This document shows, piece by piece, positions 27,958 through 35,947 of a stretch of 64,000 bases of DNA. The notes below the pieces were generated by a model, which ran no database searches, was not told the origin of the DNA, and saw only the letters and a program-made list of their open reading frames with translations. Where the stretch lies: the NCBI RefSeq assembly GCF_000444875.1, contig NC_021985.1, forward strand, positions 5,910,170-5,974,169, written 5' to 3'. The translations under genes were made by a program, and so were the position numbers. The stretch is from Streptomyces collinus Tu 365 (GTDB lineage Bacteria; Actinomycetota; Actinomycetes; Streptomycetales; Streptomycetaceae). Every line of letters starts with the position of its first letter. Positions within the stretch are counted from its first letter, which is position 1.

Positions 27958-27990
27958 CTGCACGGCATCTGGCTCGACGGGCGACTGCTC
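27958..27990 (+). pseudogene. GNAT acetyltransferase remnant, short internal fragment
   Basis: The plus strand encodes LHGIWLDGRLL, which matches the segment (HGIWLDGTLVGG type) that normally follows the ARA...YADK region of the same acetyltransferase family. It lies beside the 5' end of the minus-strand remnant and in the opposite orientation. The match ends after 11 codons. The whole 27679-28039 stretch holds no other gene. Confidence 0.45.
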
Positions 27991-28039
27991 GCGACGAGCG
28001 TTAAGGGAGCTCTCAGAGAGCGTCCGTACGGTGCCGGGC

Positions 28040-28609
28040 ATGGCAACGAAGACAGCGGACGTGAGCAGGACCGACGACGAGCGGGCGCGGCAGGAGGCCG
28101 CGGCGGGCACCGAGGACGACGCGCGGACGGCGGGCACGGGGGAGGCCGCCGCCGGGGCCGAGGGCACCGAAACCGCCGAGCACGGCGCGGAGTCCGGGGA
28201 GGTCCGGGAGAAGACGCCCGGCGCCGGCCAGGGAGCGGGCGCCGTCGTCTCCGCCGCGCTGGGCGTGGTGTCGCTCAGCGGCGGCTGGATCGGCACCGTC
28301 GCGGCCGCCCGCGAGACCCTGGTCGGGCAGCTGCGGACCTCGTCCGGGGCGAGCGTCGGCAAGCAGATCAAGGAGGTCTACGGCGACGCCTGGCACACCA
28401 CGGCGCTGTGGGCCGGCCTGTTCGCCCTGGCCGCGCTGGCCGTCGGCGTGGTCGTCCTGATCCGGCCCGCGTTCGGCACCCCGGGACGCCCGCAGGCCGC
28501 CTGGATCAGGTCGGTCGCCTGGGCGGGTGTCTCGCTCGGCGCCGTCGGCCTGCTGCTGGCCGTCCTGAAGTACTCGGACGCGCTGCTGGCCCTGCCCTCC
28601 ACCGGCTGA
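28040..28609 (+). CDS. Membrane protein of unknown function (189 aa)
   Basis: 189 residues. The first ~70 are acidic and Ala/Gly/Glu-rich (starting ATKTADVSRTDDERARQE) and look disordered. Three hydrophobic segments follow: AVVSAALGVVSLSGGWIGTV, ALWAGLFALAALAVGVVVLI and AWAGVSLGAVGLLLAVLKY. A soluble loop containing SVGKQIKEVYGDAWHT lies between the first two. No recognised domain. The ATG at 28040 is the first in-frame start after the pseudogene debris. Confidence 0.65.
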   Translation: MATKTADVSRTDDERARQEAAAGTEDDARTAGTGEAAAGAEGTETAEHGAESGEVREKTPGAGQGAGAVVSAALGVVSLSGGWIGTVAAARETLVGQLRTSSGASVGKQIKEVYGDAWHTTALWAGLFALAALAVGVVVLIRPAFGTPGRPQAAWIRSVAWAGVSLGAVGLLLAVLKYSDALLALPSTG

Positions 28610-28806
28610 GGAACCGCAGGCCCCCGGGGCCTTAGGGAATCCGTACCCGCCTTACGGAGCCCCTGAGGCCCCTTACGCGCGTCCGGGGCCCCCGGACCCG
28701 GCCCAGGATGCGGAACTCTCCCGATGTGGCGCACCCCCCTGGGAGACGAAGGTGGAGGCATCGCGGAAAGCGAAGCACGACACCCACCTCGACCGAAGGA
28801 CACGCC

Positions 28807-28998
28807 ATGTACGAGCTCGACCTGGTCCGGATGCGCTCCGCCGAACTGCGCCGCGAGGCCGCGCGGGAGCGCCTGGCCCGCGAGGTCGCCCGCGACCGCC
28901 GCGCCGCCCGGCGCGCGGCGGCCGCCCTGCGCTACGCCCCCGAGGCGGAGCCCCATACCGACCGCCCGCGCGGACACCGGCTCCCGCGCAGCGCGTGA
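28807..28998 (+). CDS. Small Arg/Ala-rich protein (63 aa)
   Basis: 63 residues. A single amphipathic, highly charged helix is likely (ELRREAARERLAREVARDRR). GAAGGA lies 8 bp before the ATG. No known family and no membrane segment. An inverted repeat GTCCGGGG/CCCCGGAC at 28681-28697 precedes it and may end the preceding transcript. Confidence 0.6.
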   Translation: MYELDLVRMRSAELRREAARERLAREVARDRRAARRAAAALRYAPEAEPHTDRPRGHRLPRSA

Positions 28999-29168
28999 GG
29001 GGCCGGGTGGTGGCGGGCGGCCGTACGGGGGTCGGCCGTCCGCGGGAGCAGGGCCGGGCACCTCGCACCGACGAGGGCCCGGCCCTGCGGCCCGTCGGTA
29101 CGACGATCACACCTGACCTGTGGAAAACGGCTCCCGCGCTCTGCGGACCTCGTGCGATGCTCGGGCCT

Positions 29169-32100
29169 GTGGAGACCAGGTCCGTGAGTCCCGTGTTCGT
29201 CGGCCGCACCGGCGAGTTGGACATCCTGAACGACGCGCTCGCCCGTGCCGCCACGGGCGAGCCCCAGGCGCTGCTGCTCGGCGGTGAGGCCGGCGTGGGC
29301 AAGACCCGCCTCGTCGAGGAGTTCGGCGCGGCCGTCTGCCGTCGCGCCGCCACCGTCGCCGTGGGCGGCTGCGTGGAGATCGGCGCCGACGGGCTGCCCT
29401 TCGCGCCCTTCTCCACCGCGCTGCGCGTCCTGCGGGACGCCCTGCCCGAGGAGTTCGCCGCCGCCGTGGCCGGCCAGGAGGAGGAACTGGCCCGGCTGCT
29501 GCCCGAACTCGGCGAGACCGGCCCCGGCCGCCCCGACGAACGCGGCACGGCCCGTCTGTTCGAACTCACCGCCCGGCTGCTGGAGCGGATCGCCGCCCGG
29601 CACACCGTGGTGCTCGTCCTGGAGGACCTGCACTGGGCCGACGCCTCCACCCGGCACCTCCTCGCCTACCTCTTCCGCACCCTGCGCACCGGCCGCCTCC
29701 TCGTCCTGGCCACCTACCGCGCCGACGACGTCCACCGCCGCCACCCGCTGCGCCCCCTGCTCGCCGAACTCGACCGGCTGCGCACCGTCCGCCGCCTGGA
29801 ACTGGCCCGCTTCACCCGCGCGGAGGTCGCCCGCCAGATCGCCGGCATCCTCGCCGCCGAACCCGACCCCGCCCAGGTCGACGAGATCTTCGAACGCTCC
29901 GACGGCAACGCCTTCTTCGTCGAGGAACTCGCCGTCGCCGCCGGCGAGGGCTGCTGCACCGGACTCACCGACTCCCTGCGCGACCTGCTCCTGGTCCGGG
30001 TCGAGGCGCTGCCCGAGCGGAGCCAGCGGGTCGCCCGGATCGCCGCCGAGGGCGGCTCCACCGTGGAGTACGGGCTCATCGCCGCCGTCGCCGGGCTCAG
30101 CGAGGACGACCTCATCGAGGCGCTGCGGGCCGCCGTGGGCGCCAACATCCTCACCGCGACCCCGGACGGCGACGGCTACCGCTTCCGGCACGCCCTGGTA
30201 CGCGAGGCCGTCGCCGACGACCTGCTGCCCGGCGAACGCTCCCGTCTCAACCGCCGCTACGCCGAGGCCCTGGAGGCCGACCCCACGCTCGTCCCCGCCG
30301 CCGAACGGGTGGTCCGCCTGGCCGGCTACTGGTACCACGCGCACGACCCCGCCCGGGCCCTGCCCGCGGTCCTCGACGCCTCCGTGGTGGCCCGCCGCAG
30401 ACACGCCTACACCGAGCAACTGCGCTTCCTGGAGCGCGCGATGGAGCTGTGGGACACCGCTCCGGCGGAGGTTCGCGACGCCCTGCGCCCGGTGGACTAC
30501 ACCGACGTCTATCCTCCCCCACTGCCCGAAAGGCGCGGGGGGACCCCCAGCGGCTGCGACCCGGCGACCACCCCGCTGCGCTACCTCGACCTGATGGCGG
30601 AGGCGGCGGCCGCGGGCCGCTTCGCCGGGGAACGCGAACGCGCACTCAAGATCATCAAGCGTGCCCTGCGCCTGCTGGAGGAGGAGCCGGACCCGCTGCG
30701 CGCCGCCTGGTTCTGGGTGCAGCGCTCCCGGGTCGTCCAGGCCCTGGCCCGCGGTGACGGATGGCCGGAACTGTCCACCGCGCAGGACCTGGTCCGCGGC
30801 CTGCCGCCCTCGGAGGTGCACGCCGAGGTACTGGCGGAGGCCGCCGGCTGGTCCATGCTGCACCGGCCCGGACCCGAGGCGTTCGCCGCCGCCGAGCGGG
30901 CCGTCGAGTACGCGCGCATGGTCGGCGCCCGGGAGATCGAGCTCAACGCCCGCCTCACCCTCGGCGGCCTCATGGTCGACGCCGGCGACACCGAGGCGGG
31001 ACTGGCGGAGATGGCCCGGGTGAAGGAGGACGCGCTCCGCGAAGGCGTGCGCAGTGTGGCGGGCCGGGCCTTCGTGAACCTGCCGTCCGCGCTGCAGGCG
31101 GTCGGCCGTTCCCGCGAGGCCGTCCCCCTGCTGCGCGAGGGGACCGCCTTCGCCCGCGAGTTCGGACTGCTGGACACCGAGGCCTGGGTGTGGGGCAACC
31201 TCTCCGACTCGCTGTACACGCTCGGTCGGTGGACCGAGGCCGCCGACGCGGCGGAGCACGCGCTCCGCGTCGGCCACAGCGCCAAGCCCCAGGGCGCGGG
31301 CGCCCTGCGCCTGGCCCAGCTCGCGCTCGCCCGGGGCGACCTCGCCGAGGCGGCCCGGCACCTGGCCACCGCCGGCGCCCGCTACGGCTGCCACGATCCC
31401 GTGCCCCAGCAGTCCCTGCGGGTGGTCCGCGTCGCCATCGGGGTCGCCGCGGCGCAGGGCCGCGTCCTCGACGCCCGCGCCGAGCTGCGCGCCGCCCTGG
31501 AAGCGGGCTTCCCGCCCGGCACCCAGCGCTACGCCTGGCTCCTGCTGCTGGCCGCCGCCGTCGCCGAGGCCGACGCCCGCGCCCTGCCCGCCGCGGCGGA
31601 CGGCCGCGCCGAGATCCTCGACCGACTGCGCGAGACCGCCCGGGGACTCACCACCGGCGCACCGGTCTGGCTGGCCCACCAGCAGTGGGTCCAGGCCGAA
31701 CTGCACCGCGCCGAGGGCCGGGACACCGCCGAGGTCTGGTCCCCGGTGGTGGCCGCGTTCGAGTGCCTCGACCGCCCCTACGACCTCGCCCGCGTCCGGT
31801 ACCGGCTGGCCCAGACCCTGCTCGCCGAGGGCGGCGAGGACGGGCGCGAGCGCGCCGTGGAGCTGCTGCGGCTGGCCGGCGCCGTCGCCGGCCACCTCGG
31901 GGCCCGCCCGCTCGGCGACGCGGTCGCCCGGCTGGCCCAGCGCGCCCGCCTCACCCTGGCCGGCACCCCGCGGCGGGCCCCCGACCCGGCCGACCCGGCC
32001 GAGGCCCTCGGTCTCACCGGCCGGGAGCGGGACGTCCTGCGCCTGGTGTCGGCCGGCCGCACGAACCGCCAGATAGCCGAGGAGCTGTTCATCTCGCCGA

Positions 32101-32231
32101 AGACGGCGAGCGTCCACGTCTCCAACATCCTCGGCAAGCTCGGCGTCTCGGGCAGGGGGGAGGCGGCGGCGCTGGCGCACCGGCTGGGGCTGTTCCCGGA
32201 CGGCACGCTCGCCGCCCCCGCGGCCGGGTGA
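29169..32231 (+). CDS. LAL-type LuxR-family transcriptional regulator with AAA ATPase
   Basis: About 1020 residues. Large ATP-binding LuxR regulator. The N-terminal AAA module has Walker A GGEAGVGKT (residues 38-46) and Walker B VLVLEDLHWAD. A long TPR-like helical middle follows. The C-terminal LuxR HTH reads LTGRERDVLRLVSAGRTNRQ then ISPKTASVHVSNILGKLGVS. LAL proteins activate metabolic or antibiotic genes when a ligand is sensed; no target is evident here. The GTG at 29169 (METRSVSPVFVGR) fits the family N-terminus; an ATG at 29157 is the alternative. Around 30511-30550 the middle is interrupted by the peptide PPPLPERRGGTPS, encoded by a palindromic repeat inserted in frame. Confidence 0.9.
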   Translation: METRSVSPVFVGRTGELDILNDALARAATGEPQALLLGGEAGVGKTRLVEEFGAAVCRRAATVAVGGCVEIGADGLPFAPFSTALRVLRDALPEEFAAAVAGQEEELARLLPELGETGPGRPDERGTARLFELTARLLERIAARHTVVLVLEDLHWADASTRHLLAYLFRTLRTGRLLVLATYRADDVHRRHPLRPLLAELDRLRTVRRLELARFTRAEVARQIAGILAAEPDPAQVDEIFERSDGNAFFVEELAVAAGEGCCTGLTDSLRDLLLVRVEALPERSQRVARIAAEGGSTVEYGLIAAVAGLSEDDLIEALRAAVGANILTATPDGDGYRFRHALVREAVADDLLPGERSRLNRRYAEALEADPTLVPAAERVVRLAGYWYHAHDPARALPAVLDASVVARRRHAYTEQLRFLERAMELWDTAPAEVRDALRPVDYTDVYPPPLPERRGGTPSGCDPATTPLRYLDLMAEAAAAGRFAGERERALKIIKRALRLLEEEPDPLRAAWFWVQRSRVVQALARGDGWPELSTAQDLVRGLPPSEVHAEVLAEAAGWSMLHRPGPEAFAAAERAVEYARMVGAREIELNARLTLGGLMVDAGDTEAGLAEMARVKEDALREGVRSVAGRAFVNLPSALQAVGRSREAVPLLREGTAFAREFGLLDTEAWVWGNLSDSLYTLGRWTEAADAAEHALRVGHSAKPQGAGALRLAQLALARGDLAEAARHLATAGARYGCHDPVPQQSLRVVRVAIGVAAAQGRVLDARAELRAALEAGFPPGTQRYAWLLLLAAAVAEADARALPAAADGRAEILDRLRETARGLTTGAPVWLAHQQWVQAELHRAEGRDTAEVWSPVVAAFECLDRPYDLARVRYRLAQTLLAEGGEDGRERAVELLRLAGAVAGHLGARPLGDAVARLAQRARLTLAGTPRRAPDPADPAEALGLTGRERDVLRLVSAGRTNRQIAEELFISPKTASVHVSNILGKLGVSGRGEAAALAHRLGLFPDGTLAAPAAG
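30511..30550. repeat. Short palindromic Streptomyces-type repeat inside the LAL gene
   Basis: TCCCCC at 30515-30520 pairs with GGGGGA at 30538-30543, with an inner GCC/GGC pair around CGAAA, followed by CCCCCAG. This resembles the dispersed palindromic elements of the type CCCCCACTGCC-CGAAAGG-GGGGGA that I recall from Streptomyces genomes. It lies in frame within the regulator gene and encodes Pro/Arg/Gly-rich residues. No second copy is present in the window. Confidence 0.6.
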
Positions 32232-32267
32232 CCGTACGCTGGAGGAGTCCGGCAGGGGGGAGACGCC

Positions 32268-32471
32268 GTGTTCAACGCCTTCGAGGAACTGTTCGCGCCC
32301 GGCCGCAAGCACACCCATGACGAACAGAAACGCCTGGAGCTGACCCGCGAGGACGTCGGCGACGCCGATCCCGCCCGCGGTCCCATAGACCTGGCCTCGG
32401 GAAAGGTCGTCGTCCGCCGCCCCGGGCAGCCCGCCGCCGACGACGAGCGGGAGGCGCCGGATCCGGGGTGA
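32268..32471 (+). CDS. DUF6191-like small protein (67 aa)
   Basis: 67 residues, hydrophilic, starting MFNAFEELFAPGRKHTHDEQ and containing GPIDLASGKVVVRRP. This matches a small family widespread in Streptomyces (recalled as DUF6191) of unknown function. The GTG at 32268 is preceded by GGCAGGGGGGAGACGCC, a good ribosome-binding site. It ends 9 bp before the convergent sugar-dehydrogenase gene. Confidence 0.72.
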   Translation: MFNAFEELFAPGRKHTHDEQKRLELTREDVGDADPARGPIDLASGKVVVRRPGQPAADDEREAPDPG

Positions 32472-32480
32472 GCCGCGGTG

Positions 32481-33638
32481 CTACCTGACCCGCACCTCCA
32501 GCACCCGGTCGTCCCCCTTCTTCGGCCTGCCGCGGCCGTCGGTGTTGCTCGTCACCAGCCACACCTTGCCGCCGCCCGCCGCGACCACGGTGCGCAGCCG
32601 CCCGTACTCGCCGGTGAGGAAGGCCTGCGGGGCCGCCGAGGCCCTGGTGCCGTTCAGCGGGATGCGCCACAGGCGCTGCCCCTTCAGCGCGGCCATCCAG
32701 ATCACCCCGTCGACGTAGGCGATCCCGCTGGGGGAGGCGTCGTCGGTGTGCCACTCGGCGACGGGGTTGACGAAGCGGGGGTCGGAGGACCTGCCCTCGG
32801 CGTCGGGCCAGCCGTAGTTCCCACCCGGCTTGATCGCGTTCAGCTCGTCCCAGGTGTCCTGCCCGAACTCCGAGGCGAACAGCCGCTGCCGGCCGTCCCA
32901 GGCCAGGCCCTGGACGTTGCGATGGCCGTAGGAGTACACGGGGGAGTGCGGGAACGGGTTGCCGGGGGCCGGCTCGCCCTCCGGGGTCAGCCGCAGGATC
33001 TTGCCGCCCAGCGACTTCCGGTCCTGGGCCAGGCCGCGGTCGCCGCTCTCGCCGGTGCCCGCGTAGAGCATCCCGTCGGCGCCGAAGGCGATCCGCCCGC
33101 CGTTGTGGATGATGCCCTTCGGAATGCCCTTGAACACCGTGTCCGGCGCGCCCAGTTGTTCACCCGCCGGCTTGTGCTCGTCGTACAGCACGCGGACGAT
33201 GCGGTTGTCCGAGGCCGAGGTGAAGTAGGCGTAGATCATGTGGTCGGAGGCGAAGCCGGGTGACAGGGCGATGCCCAGCAGACCGCCCTCGCCGGCCGCG
33301 GACACCCCGGACACCGTGCCCAGCGGGGTCTTGTGGCCCGTCTTCTCGTCGACACGGACGATGGTGCCGTCGTCGCGGGAGGAGACCAGCAGGCCGCCGC
33401 CCGGCAGCGGGGCCAGGCCCCACGGGGACTTCAGGCCCTCGGCCACCGTGCGCAGCACCTGTACCGACCCCTTGGCCGGCGGTGTCGGCCCGGCGGCCGG
33501 GGAGGACGCCGCGCCGCCCGGGGCCGTGGTCGCCGGCCCCATGCCGCTGCCGCCCGGCGGGCTTCCGCCGCCGGAGCAGCCCGCCGTCAGCAGGAGCGCG
33601 GTCGCGGCCAGCACGGCCGTCACATGTCGACGTGGCAC
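32481..33638 (-). CDS. Glucose/sorbosone dehydrogenase-like lipoprotein (PQQ-type beta-propeller)
   Basis: 385 residues. The signal peptide ends in the lipobox LLTAGC-SGGG, so it is a lipoprotein. A Pro/Ala/Gly linker is followed by a six-bladed propeller of the GSDH/soluble glucose dehydrogenase family: LKSPWGLAPLPGGGLLVSSR, GEGGLLGIALSPGF, HNGGRIAFGADGMLYAGTGE, YGHRNVQGLAWDG and YGWPDAEG. Family members oxidise aldoses with PQQ, although many actinobacterial ones are untested. The GTG at 33638 follows AAGGGA by 9 bp and places the signal peptide correctly; longer in-frame starts lack this. Confidence 0.88.
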   Translation of the reverse strand: MPRRHVTAVLAATALLLTAGCSGGGSPPGGSGMGPATTAPGGAASSPAAGPTPPAKGSVQVLRTVAEGLKSPWGLAPLPGGGLLVSSRDDGTIVRVDEKTGHKTPLGTVSGVSAAGEGGLLGIALSPGFASDHMIYAYFTSASDNRIVRVLYDEHKPAGEQLGAPDTVFKGIPKGIIHNGGRIAFGADGMLYAGTGESGDRGLAQDRKSLGGKILRLTPEGEPAPGNPFPHSPVYSYGHRNVQGLAWDGRQRLFASEFGQDTWDELNAIKPGGNYGWPDAEGRSSDPRFVNPVAEWHTDDASPSGIAYVDGVIWMAALKGQRLWRIPLNGTRASAAPQAFLTGEYGRLRTVVAAGGGKVWLVTSNTDGRGRPKKGDDRVLEVRVR

Positions 33639-33720
33639 GGTCTTGGTCCCTTCGAGGCGTCGGCTACTCCCTCTCATACACCGCTCACCCCGCCAGGGTT
33701 CCCGTTCCCCGCCAAGTCGC

Positions 33721-34719
33721 TCAGTCCCAGGACCCCTGGGCGGCCGGCAGCCGGGACACTTCCAGCAGGTCCTCGGCGGACAGCCGCAGCCCGGCGGCGG
33801 CCGCGTTCTCCGCGGCCCAGCGCTCCTGCTTGGTCCCGGGCAGCGCGATGACATGGCGGCCCTGGGCGAGCACCCAGGCCAGGGCCACCTGAGCAGCGGT
33901 CACCTCCTCGCCGTACCGGCGCGCGACCCGGCGCAGACCGGCGACGATCGGCTGGTTGGACGCCATCATCTCGGCCGTGAAACGAGGATGACGGGCCCGG
34001 ACGTCGTCCGGTTCGAACCCCTCGCCCGGCGTGAGCGTGCCGGTCAGGAACCCGTTGCCCAGGGGCATCGCCGCCAGGAACCCCACGCCCCGCGACGCGC
34101 ACCAGGGCAGCAGCGCGTCCAGCGCCTCCTGCGACCACACCGACAGCTCCGCCTGCACCGCGCTCACCGGGAAGACCTGCTGCACCCGCTGCAACTGGCG
34201 CAGCGTGGTGTCGTGCATCCGGGACCCGTGACGGCGGCCGCCGCGCGCGCCCACCGCGCACAGCCCGAGCGCCCGCACCTTCCCGGCCCGCACCAGATCG
34301 GCCATCGCGCCCCAGGTCTCCTCGACCGGGACCTCGGGGTCCGCGCGGTGCAGCTGGTAGAGGTCGATCACGTCCGTCTGCAGCCGCCGCAGCGACGCGT
34401 CGCAGGCCCGCCGGACATAGCCCGGACGGCCGTTGGCCACGATGTGCTGCTCACCCACGAGCAGCCCCACCTTGGTCGACACGAACGCCTCCGGGCGCCG
34501 CTCCTTGAGCACCCGCCCCAGCAGCAGCTCGTTGGTGAACGGGCCGTACATGTCGGCCGTGTCCAGCAGGGTCGTGCCGAGGTCCAGTGCCCGGTGCACG
34601 GTTCTGAGCGATGCGTCGCCCCGCTGCCGCGAACCGCTGTAAGCCCAGCTCATCGGCATGCACCCGAGTCCGACGGCCCCCACCGCGAGCGCCCCCGCGC
34701 CGATCGTCCTGCGCTCCAC
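33721..34719 (-). CDS. Aldo/keto reductase
   Basis: 332 residues. NADPH-dependent (alpha/beta)8 reductase. Catalytic Asp and Tyr are in LLDTADMYGPFTNE, Lys in FVSTKVGLL, and His in LYQLHRADPEVPVEE. The cofactor-binding end (IALPGTKQERWAAEN) is present. An insert ARGGRRHGSRMHD replaces the usual short loop after GLCAVG. The GTG at 34719 starts the normal family N-terminus (MERRTIGAG); an in-frame start at 34752 would add 11 residues. It diverges from the 2-hydroxyacid dehydrogenase. Substrate unknown. Confidence 0.88.
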   Translation of the reverse strand: MERRTIGAGALAVGAVGLGCMPMSWAYSGSRQRGDASLRTVHRALDLGTTLLDTADMYGPFTNELLLGRVLKERRPEAFVSTKVGLLVGEQHIVANGRPGYVRRACDASLRRLQTDVIDLYQLHRADPEVPVEETWGAMADLVRAGKVRALGLCAVGARGGRRHGSRMHDTTLRQLQRVQQVFPVSAVQAELSVWSQEALDALLPWCASRGVGFLAAMPLGNGFLTGTLTPGEGFEPDDVRARHPRFTAEMMASNQPIVAGLRRVARRYGEEVTAAQVALAWVLAQGRHVIALPGTKQERWAAENAAAAGLRLSAEDLLEVSRLPAAQGSWD

Positions 34720-34794
34720 GTGCCCGTGAACCTCCCTCGTCCGGGTCACCAACCTAACCCTTGGTCATCCGCGCACCTGACATAGCCTCCTGTC

Positions 34795-35748
34795 ATGAGT
34801 GCTGACGTGTGGCTCCCCATCGCGCCGGAGGAGATCGAGGGGCTCCCGGAAGGCCCCCGCTACCTGTTCTGGGACGGCGGTGCGGACGGCGACCAGGAGT
34901 TCCCCGGCGACCCGGCGGACTGCGTGCTGTACGTGGTGCCGTACATGAAGAAGTGGCCGGTCAAGGTGCGCCCGCTGGAGCACCTGACGGGGGTGCGGGT
35001 CATCCAGACGCTCACGGCCGGCGTCGACGACATCACCGCCCGGATGTCCTCCATCGTGCCGGGCGTCCAGCTCTGCAACGCCCGGGGCGTGCACGAGGCG
35101 AGCACGGCCGAGCTCGCCCTGACCCTGACCCTCGCCTCCCTGCGCGGCGTCCCCGAGTTCGTCCACGCGCAGCGGGCGGAGCGCTGGCAGAGCCGGTTCC
35201 ACCCCTCCCTGGCCGACAGGAACGTCCTCATCGTCGGCTACGGCGCCATCGGTGCCGCCATCGAGGACCGGCTCGTGCCCTTCGAAGTGGCGCGCGTGGC
35301 GCGCGTCGCGCGCTCCCGGCGCACCACAGCGCGCGGTGTCGTGCATCCGCTCACCGAATTGCCCTCTCTGCTTCCGGACGCCGATGTCGTGATCCTCTCC
35401 ACGCCCTTGACGGAGGAGACGCACGGGCTGGCCGACGCGGAGTTCCTCGCCCGGATGAAGGACGGCGCCCTGCTCGTGAACGTGGCCCGGGGGCCCGTCG
35501 TCGACACGGAGGCGCTGCTCAAGGAGCTGGGAACCGGGCGCCTCACCGCGGCCCTGGACGTGACCGACCCCGAGCCGCTGCCGCCCGGTCACCCCCTGTG
35601 GCAGGCGCCCGGCGTACTCATCAGCCCCCACGTCGGCGGCCCCAGTTCCGCGTTCCTGCCCCGCGCCAAGCGGCTGCTCGTGGACCAGTTGCACCGATTC
35701 GTGAACCACGAGCCCCTGCGAAACGTGATCCTGACGACAGGGGAGTAA
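34795..35748 (+). CDS. D-2-hydroxyacid dehydrogenase family protein
   Basis: 317 residues. NAD-dependent dehydrogenase of the D-2-hydroxyacid class. The nucleotide-binding motif is IVGYGAIGAAIEDR; the catalytic triad is Arg in LVNVARGPVVDTE, Glu in DVTDPEPLPPGHPLW, and His in ISPHVGGPSS. The substrate-domain N-terminus is present (RVIQTLTAGVDDI). It probably reduces glyoxylate, hydroxypyruvate or another 2-oxo acid; the exact substrate is not readable. Its ATG lies 76 bp from the divergent aldo/keto reductase start. Confidence 0.9.
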   Translation: MSADVWLPIAPEEIEGLPEGPRYLFWDGGADGDQEFPGDPADCVLYVVPYMKKWPVKVRPLEHLTGVRVIQTLTAGVDDITARMSSIVPGVQLCNARGVHEASTAELALTLTLASLRGVPEFVHAQRAERWQSRFHPSLADRNVLIVGYGAIGAAIEDRLVPFEVARVARVARSRRTTARGVVHPLTELPSLLPDADVVILSTPLTEETHGLADAEFLARMKDGALLVNVARGPVVDTEALLKELGTGRLTAALDVTDPEPLPPGHPLWQAPGVLISPHVGGPSSAFLPRAKRLLVDQLHRFVNHEPLRNVILTTGE

Positions 35749-35797
35749 TCAGCTTCCGGCACGCTCCGCGATCTCGCGGACGCGGGGCGTGTCCGCC

Positions 35798-35826
35798 TTG
35801 ACGGTGATCGTCACGGAGCGTAGAGA
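35798..35826 (+). promoter_or_regulatory. Sigma-70/HrdB-type promoter of the second c-di-GMP gene
   Basis: TTGACG at 35798-35803, a 17-bp spacer, and TAGAGA at 35821-35826 form a near-consensus housekeeping promoter. Transcription would start near 35832. An ATG at 35831 would therefore be at or before the transcript start, which favours a downstream start codon for the gene. Confidence 0.65.
35799..35813. promoter_or_regulatory. BldD-like 15-bp palindrome
   Basis: TGAC at 35799-35802 and GTCA at 35810-35813, separated by seven bases, overlap the -35 box and spacer of the promoter. BldD, the c-di-GMP-dependent master repressor of Streptomyces development, binds a 15-bp pseudo-palindrome of this kind and is known to control several c-di-GMP enzyme genes. 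The match is by form only. Confidence 0.5.
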
Positions 35827-35947
35827 AGCTATGTCCCTGAGTGACGATCCTGGTGTATCGTCCCGACAGGGGCTGCGCCGCTCACCGTTCGGCGCCGGGG
35901 ATGGACATTTCAGATTTGTGAGGGGGGCGACGGGCGATGCACGGCCT

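Noticed and set aside
27301..28046. Long open frames on the minus strand as intact genes
   Set aside because: Homology to an acetyltransferase is limited to 27701-27907, needs a frame change, and ends abruptly; the rest are frames antisense to other genes.
35831..35947. Extension of the c-di-GMP protein to an ATG at 35831
   Set aside because: The near-consensus promoter predicts a transcript start at about the same base, and codon use between 35831 and 35947 lacks the G/C third-position bias seen after it. It remains possible as a leaderless start.
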